Shown piece by piece: positions 60,268-64,000 of a DNA stretch of 64,000 nt. The position numbers were made by a program, and so were the translations under genes. The DNA lies in NCBI RefSeq assembly GCF_013387465.1, contig NZ_VYGV01000006.1, positions 467,638-531,637 of the forward strand, in the 5' to 3' direction. The notes beneath the pieces are model-generated. The model was not told the origin of the DNA. It did not search any database and was given only the letters and a program-made list of their open reading frames with translations. How positions within the stretch are numbered: position 1 is the first letter of the stretch; each line of letters begins with the position of its first letter. The stretch comes from Hydrogenophaga aromaticivorans (GTDB taxonomy: Bacteria > Pseudomonadota > Gammaproteobacteria > Burkholderiales > Burkholderiaceae_C).

Positions 60268-61095
60268 TCATTGGTCGGCGTTTTTGCTCTCCGCGGAAGG
60301 GCTGCGCCCAATGCGGCAAAACAAGCGCTGCAACATGCTCCTGGTCTCCCCACGGGCCCGCTGCTGCGGATGGTGACCAACTCCAGGCAGCGCCGTCACT
60401 TCAAGCGGCATCAGACCGTGGCGAAACAAGGCAATCGCGCTGGGCCGCCAGCCATATTCATCGTCATTGCCGAACAACACGGAGACCGGACAACGCACTG
60501 CGGCAAGCTCGACGCTCATGTCCCATTGAAGTGCCTGCGGGCTGGCCCAGGGCTCGTACCAGCCCCAGAACATGGTGTCGGTGTTGTCGCCATGGTGGCG
60601 ACGAAGTTTTTCGCGCAAGCCGTCTTGCTCAAACGCGCGCCGCGCGACGGCCATGGCATCCACCATGAACTGATCCACAGCCATGGTTGGCGAGCAGGCA
60701 AAAACGCCGCATACCAGCTCAGGATGCGCCGCCGCAGCCAGCACCGACATGGCTCCTCCATCACTGTGGCCGAACATCAACGCCTTGTGGATTCCAAAGT
60801 GGCGCAACACCTCGCCAAGCACCGGCCCAGCCTCTTCACGCCGGTAGCTGGGCTCGCGCCCACCCACCAGACTCTCGGATCGCCCATAACCATACCGGTC
60901 ATAGGCCAGCACCGGCCAGCCGCTGGCTTCGGCCAACACCTGAGGCAGGTCTTTCCAGGTGGTGATGCAGTCCAGACCGCCATGCATCATCACGATGGTC
61001 GGCTGCCCGTTGCCCACATCACCCCAGGTGGTGGCGGCCAGCCGATGGCCTCCCGCAAACAGTTCGTGTTCCTTCATTTCGTTCTTTTTCATCAT
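60268..61095 (-). CDS. Alpha/beta hydrolase
   Basis: The 275-residue protein has the oxyanion segment MMHGGLDCITTW, a nucleophile elbow GHSDGGAMSVLA and a late His in GVGHHPQQRA. GGAGG precedes ATG 61095; the longer open frame overlaps the dehydrogenase gene. It may cleave an ester, a thioester or a C-C bond in the CoA pathway. It is the last of four genes on the - strand. Confidence 0.83.
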   Translation of the reverse strand: MMKKNEMKEHELFAGGHRLAATTWGDVGNGQPTIVMMHGGLDCITTWKDLPQVLAEASGWPVLAYDRYGYGRSESLVGGREPSYRREEAGPVLGEVLRHFGIHKALMFGHSDGGAMSVLAAAAHPELVCGVFACSPTMAVDQFMVDAMAVARRAFEQDGLREKLRRHHGDNTDTMFWGWYEPWASPQALQWDMSVELAAVRCPVSVLFGNDDEYGWRPSAIALFRHGLMPLEVTALPGVGHHPQQRARGETRSMLQRLFCRIGRSPSAESKNADQ

Positions 61096-61139
61096 GTCAA
61101 TCTGCCTCCGGGTTGGGCATTGCAGAGGATCCACACAGC

Positions 61140-62372
61140 CTACAGGTCGGCCTGTCCAGTCAGCAGTTGGCGCGCGACGGTGCGGCGCTGGATTTCGCCC
61201 GTACCGTCGGGTATGCGCATCACGCGGGCGAAGCGGTAGCCCTCTTCCAGGCGCAGTTCGTTGGTCAGGCCCATGCCGCCGTGGATCTGGATGCTGCGGT
61301 CCATCACGCGCCCCAGCATCTCGGTCGAAAATGCCTTGACCATACTGACCTGTGCGTTGGCTGAGCGGCCGCTGTCCAGGCGCCAGGCACAGTTCTGAAT
61401 CATGGTCTTGGCAGCGTAGATGTCCATCGCGCTGTCGGCCAGCATGAGCTGGATGGCCTGGTGCTCGGCAATGGGCACGCCAAAGGTTTTTCGCACCTTG
61501 GCGTAGTCCACCGCCTGGTCCAGCGCCCAGCGGGCCAAGCCCAGGCAGGATGCAGCCATGCCCATGCGCCCGGCGTTGACGCCGTCCATGGCCACCGCCA
61601 AGCCGTGCCCGACGTCGCCGAGCCGGTGGTCGTCGCGCACACGCACGCCGTCGAGCACGATGACGCCGGTGTCGCCGCCTAGGTGACCCATGGTGTTGAT
61701 GATGCGCGGCACTGAAAAACCTGACGCGCGCGTGTCGACGAAGAAACCGGTGACACCACCCTTGTGGCGCGCTGCGGCTTCGGGGTCGGTCAGCGCGAAC
61801 ACCATGGCGTAATCGGCGTAGGGCGAGTTGGTGATCCACTGCTTGGTGCCGGTGAGCACCCATTCGTCACCGTCGCGCACGGCGCGGGTTTGCATGCCGA
61901 ATACATCGGAGCCCGCATCGGGCTCGCTCAGACCAAAACACAGGGTCTTGTCGCCGCTGGCGATGTCGTCGCGGTACTGCGCGAAGATGTCCGGCTTCAG
62001 ATGCCGCAGCACAGGCGACAGACCGTTGGTGAAGGGCGAGGGCAGCACCACCGTCTGCACCAGCGGCTGGGCCGGACCCACGCGGTGGTTGAGCACCTCC
62101 TGCACATGGGCCATGACCTGCGCGCCCTGCCCGCCGCCGCCCAGTGTTTCGTCGCCAAACAGAGTGTAAAAACCCAACTCGGCCGAGCGCTTGCGCACCT
62201 GCTGGCGCAGCGCCAGCGCCTCGGGCACATAACGACCGCTGGCATCGAACAAGCTGCGTTCGCTGCCCAGCAGGTCGTGGTGGCGCTGCTGCAGCGGCAG
62301 CACTTCGCGCTCCACGAAGCGCAGCACTGCCTCGGCAATCGCCACGGTATCGGGATCGATGGTGAAGTCCAT
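61140..62372 (-). CDS. Acyl-CoA dehydrogenase
   Basis: The 410-residue flavoenzyme introduces a double bond next to a CoA thioester. Family segments are LCFGLSEPDAGSDVFGMQT, GTKQWITNSPYADY and YAKVRKTFGVPIAEHQAIQ. The C-terminal QIHGGMGLTNELRLE has no Glu at the usual catalytic place of medium-chain enzymes, so the base may lie elsewhere. It lies between the hydrolase and the DUF35 gene. Confidence 0.88.
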   Translation of the reverse strand: MDFTIDPDTVAIAEAVLRFVEREVLPLQQRHHDLLGSERSLFDASGRYVPEALALRQQVRKRSAELGFYTLFGDETLGGGGQGAQVMAHVQEVLNHRVGPAQPLVQTVVLPSPFTNGLSPVLRHLKPDIFAQYRDDIASGDKTLCFGLSEPDAGSDVFGMQTRAVRDGDEWVLTGTKQWITNSPYADYAMVFALTDPEAAARHKGGVTGFFVDTRASGFSVPRIINTMGHLGGDTGVIVLDGVRVRDDHRLGDVGHGLAVAMDGVNAGRMGMAASCLGLARWALDQAVDYAKVRKTFGVPIAEHQAIQLMLADSAMDIYAAKTMIQNCAWRLDSGRSANAQVSMVKAFSTEMLGRVMDRSIQIHGGMGLTNELRLEEGYRFARVMRIPDGTGEIQRRTVARQLLTGQADL

Positions 62373-62388
62373 ATGGGAAACCTCGGCG

Positions 62389-62790
62389 CTACAACAGCCG
62401 GAACTTCGGCAGCGTGACCTCGTCGGTCACATCGTCGTACTGCACCGTCACACGCTGGCCGATGCGCACCGCCTCCACATCGTCGGTGACGATGTTGGTC
62501 ATCATGCGCGCGCCCTCGTCGAGGTCGATCACCGCCACCACGTAGGGGGTGTCGGCCTTGAAGGCCGGACCGGCCGGCCGACGCGCGATGGTGTAGCTGT
62601 AAATGGTGCCGGTGCCGCGCGCATCGACCCATTCGACGGCGTCGGAATGGCAGTGCGGGCACAGGACGCGCGGATAGAAATGGTGCTTGCCACAGTCATG
62701 GCAGCGCTTGAGTGTCAGGCGATGTTGTTTCAGGGCGTCCCAATAGGAGCGGCTCTCGCCATCGATGACGGGCAGGGGTTTGTCGTACAT
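62389..62790 (-). CDS. DUF35 OB-fold / zinc-ribbon acyl-CoA-binding protein
   Basis: The 133-residue protein has a rubredoxin-like zinc ribbon RCHDCGKHHFYPRVLCPHCHS and an OB fold (GTIYSYTIARRPAGPAF). Such proteins pair with thiolase-like enzymes and channel CoA substrates. It starts 6 bp after the thiolase stop. The open frame upstream to 62895 overlaps the thiolase gene and is not used. Confidence 0.88.
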   Translation of the reverse strand: MYDKPLPVIDGESRSYWDALKQHRLTLKRCHDCGKHHFYPRVLCPHCHSDAVEWVDARGTGTIYSYTIARRPAGPAFKADTPYVVAVIDLDEGARMMTNIVTDDVEAVRIGQRVTVQYDDVTDEVTLPKFRLL

Positions 62791-62795
62791 GGTGT

Positions 62796-63965
62796 TCACC
62801 GGGTGGAGAGAATGCAAGTGGCACCGCTGGAGAGCGTGCCGCCGGTGCCGTGGACCAGCGCGGTCACGGCGTCCTGGATCTGGCGCGGGCCGCATTCACC
62901 GCGCAGCTGGCGCACCGCCTCGATCAGCAGGAAGATGCCGTACATGCCGGGGTGTGCGTAAGACAGACCGCCGCCGTTGGTGTTAAGCGGGAATACACCG
63001 CCCGGCGCGGTGCGCTGGTTGGCGACAAAGGCTCCACCCTCGCCACGCTTGCAAAAGCCCAGCGCTTCGAGCGTCAGCAGCACGGTGATGGTGAACGAGT
63101 CATAGACCTCAACCACGTCAATGGCGTCATGCCGGATGCCCGCCATGGCAAAGGCGTCCCGACCGGCCACTTCGGCGGCCGTCAGGCGCGCTAGGTCGGG
63201 CATGGCGGCGATGGTCCAGTGGGTGTGTGATTCGCCGTAACCGCGCACGAACACCGGCTTGCGACCGAGCGCCTTGGCGTGCTCGGCGGTGGTCATGACC
63301 ACCGCGCCACCGCCGTCGGTGACCAGACAGATATCGAGCAGGTGCAGCGGGTCGGAGATCATCGTGCTCTGGAGCACATCCTCGATCGACAGCGGCTCGC
63401 GCATGGTGGCCGCCGGATTGAGCGCCGCCCACTTGCGCGTGGCCACCGCGATCTCGGCCAGCTGCTCGGAGGTGGTGCCATATTCGTGCATGTGGCGCTT
63501 GGCCGCCATCGCATAGCCGCCCACCGGCGTGGGCATGCCCCAGGGGGTTTCGTACTGCATGGTCAGCACCGCCGGGCGCCCGGCGAGGTTTCGGCTCATC
63601 TCGCTCTTCTGCAGGCTACCGTAAGTGATCAGCGCCACCTCGCAGCGGCCAGCCTCGATGGCGGTGGCGGCATGCGCCACATGCGCCTCGAAGGCCGAGC
63701 CGCCGATGTTGGTGCCGTCGACGAAGCGCGGCGTAATCCCCAGGTACTCCGACAGCGTCACGGTCGGCAACTGGCCCGGGCCGGGCAGCCCCCACATACC
63801 GGCGGTCAGCAACCCATCGACTTCGTGCATGGCGATGCCGGCGTCCTTCAAGGCGTCGCGGGCGACCAGCGCCTGGGCCTGCAGGACCGACATGGGCGCA
63901 AGGACCTTGCCGTCCTTCAGTGGCAGGTCGGCAACGCCGACGATCACAGCTTCTCGTTTTGTCAT
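62796..63965 (-). CDS. Thiolase-like (SCP2-type) acyl-CoA C-acetyltransferase
   Basis: The 389-residue protein is of the lipid-transfer-type thiolase family: VDGTNIGGSAFEAHVAHAATAI near the usual nucleophile region and NTNGGGLSYAHPGMYGIF near the C-terminus with HGTGG. The usual nucleophile Cys is replaced by Ser or Gly in GGSAF, as in many DUF35-paired members. It is likely to cleave a beta-ketoacyl-CoA or catalyse a retro-aldol step with its DUF35 partner. Confidence 0.85.
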   Translation of the reverse strand: MTKREAVIVGVADLPLKDGKVLAPMSVLQAQALVARDALKDAGIAMHEVDGLLTAGMWGLPGPGQLPTVTLSEYLGITPRFVDGTNIGGSAFEAHVAHAATAIEAGRCEVALITYGSLQKSEMSRNLAGRPAVLTMQYETPWGMPTPVGGYAMAAKRHMHEYGTTSEQLAEIAVATRKWAALNPAATMREPLSIEDVLQSTMISDPLHLLDICLVTDGGGAVVMTTAEHAKALGRKPVFVRGYGESHTHWTIAAMPDLARLTAAEVAGRDAFAMAGIRHDAIDVVEVYDSFTITVLLTLEALGFCKRGEGGAFVANQRTAPGGVFPLNTNGGGLSYAHPGMYGIFLLIEAVRQLRGECGPRQIQDAVTALVHGTGGTLSSGATCILSTR

Positions 63966-64000
63966 ATGTAGAAATCTCCTGGTGTTGGATATCCCGGTCT

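Overview
The window is high-GC DNA whose proteins look betaproteobacterial (Burkholderiales, Comamonadaceae-like); this is an inference from protein resemblance, since no rRNA or tRNA gene is visible. It has three parts: an integrative or conjugative-type island carrying defence genes (about 1-31.7 kb), a patch of IS-damaged chromosomal genes (about 31.7-40.5 kb), and a catabolic region (about 40.5-64 kb).

Island, 1-31.7 kb. Two conjugation-associated genes (an LPD7-type protein fragment and a DUF1173 protein) precede a block of defence genes, all on the + strand. These are a type I restriction-modification system (hsdM, hsdS, hsdR) interrupted by an AAA ATPase/TOPRIM pair and a further P-loop ATPase, followed by a YgjP-type metallopeptidase. 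A likely three-gene operon comes next: a HEPN/RES-type protein, a TIR-APAZ protein and a short prokaryotic Argonaute (a SPARTA-type NADase system). On the - strand follow a MOBP-type relaxase, a MobC-like protein, an oriT-like nic site, parB, parA, a DUF932 gene, ssb and radC. radC is split by a 7.2 kb Tn554-like element with three tyrosine recombinases, a TnpC-like protein and a merR/merT/merP cargo that lacks merA.

Middle, 31.7-40.5 kb. Ordinary-looking genes (a small membrane protein with an amber third codon, a DUF2238 protein, a Rieske ferredoxin, a PHA synthase, a frameshifted cation-efflux gene, an OsmC protein and a truncated LysR gene) run into two decayed insertion sequences, one IS630-like and one IS5-like.

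Catabolic region, 40.5-64 kb. A CoA-thioester pathway of unknown substrate (TauD-type dioxygenase, class III CoA-transferase, IclR regulator, enoyl-CoA hydratase, MmgE/PrpD protein, then alpha/beta hydrolase, acyl-CoA dehydrogenase, DUF35 protein and thiolase) is split by a complete biphenyl operon. That operon has the order gntR-A1-A2-orf3-A3-A4-B-C-K-H-J-I-D known from Burkholderia xenovorans LB400, followed by a FadL-type porin. The inserted segment, with an IS30 remnant at its left edge, lies between 734 bp direct repeats of the 3' end of the prpD gene. The Bph proteins together would turn biphenyl into benzoate, acetyl-CoA and pyruvate, and the FadL-type protein probably admits the hydrocarbon.
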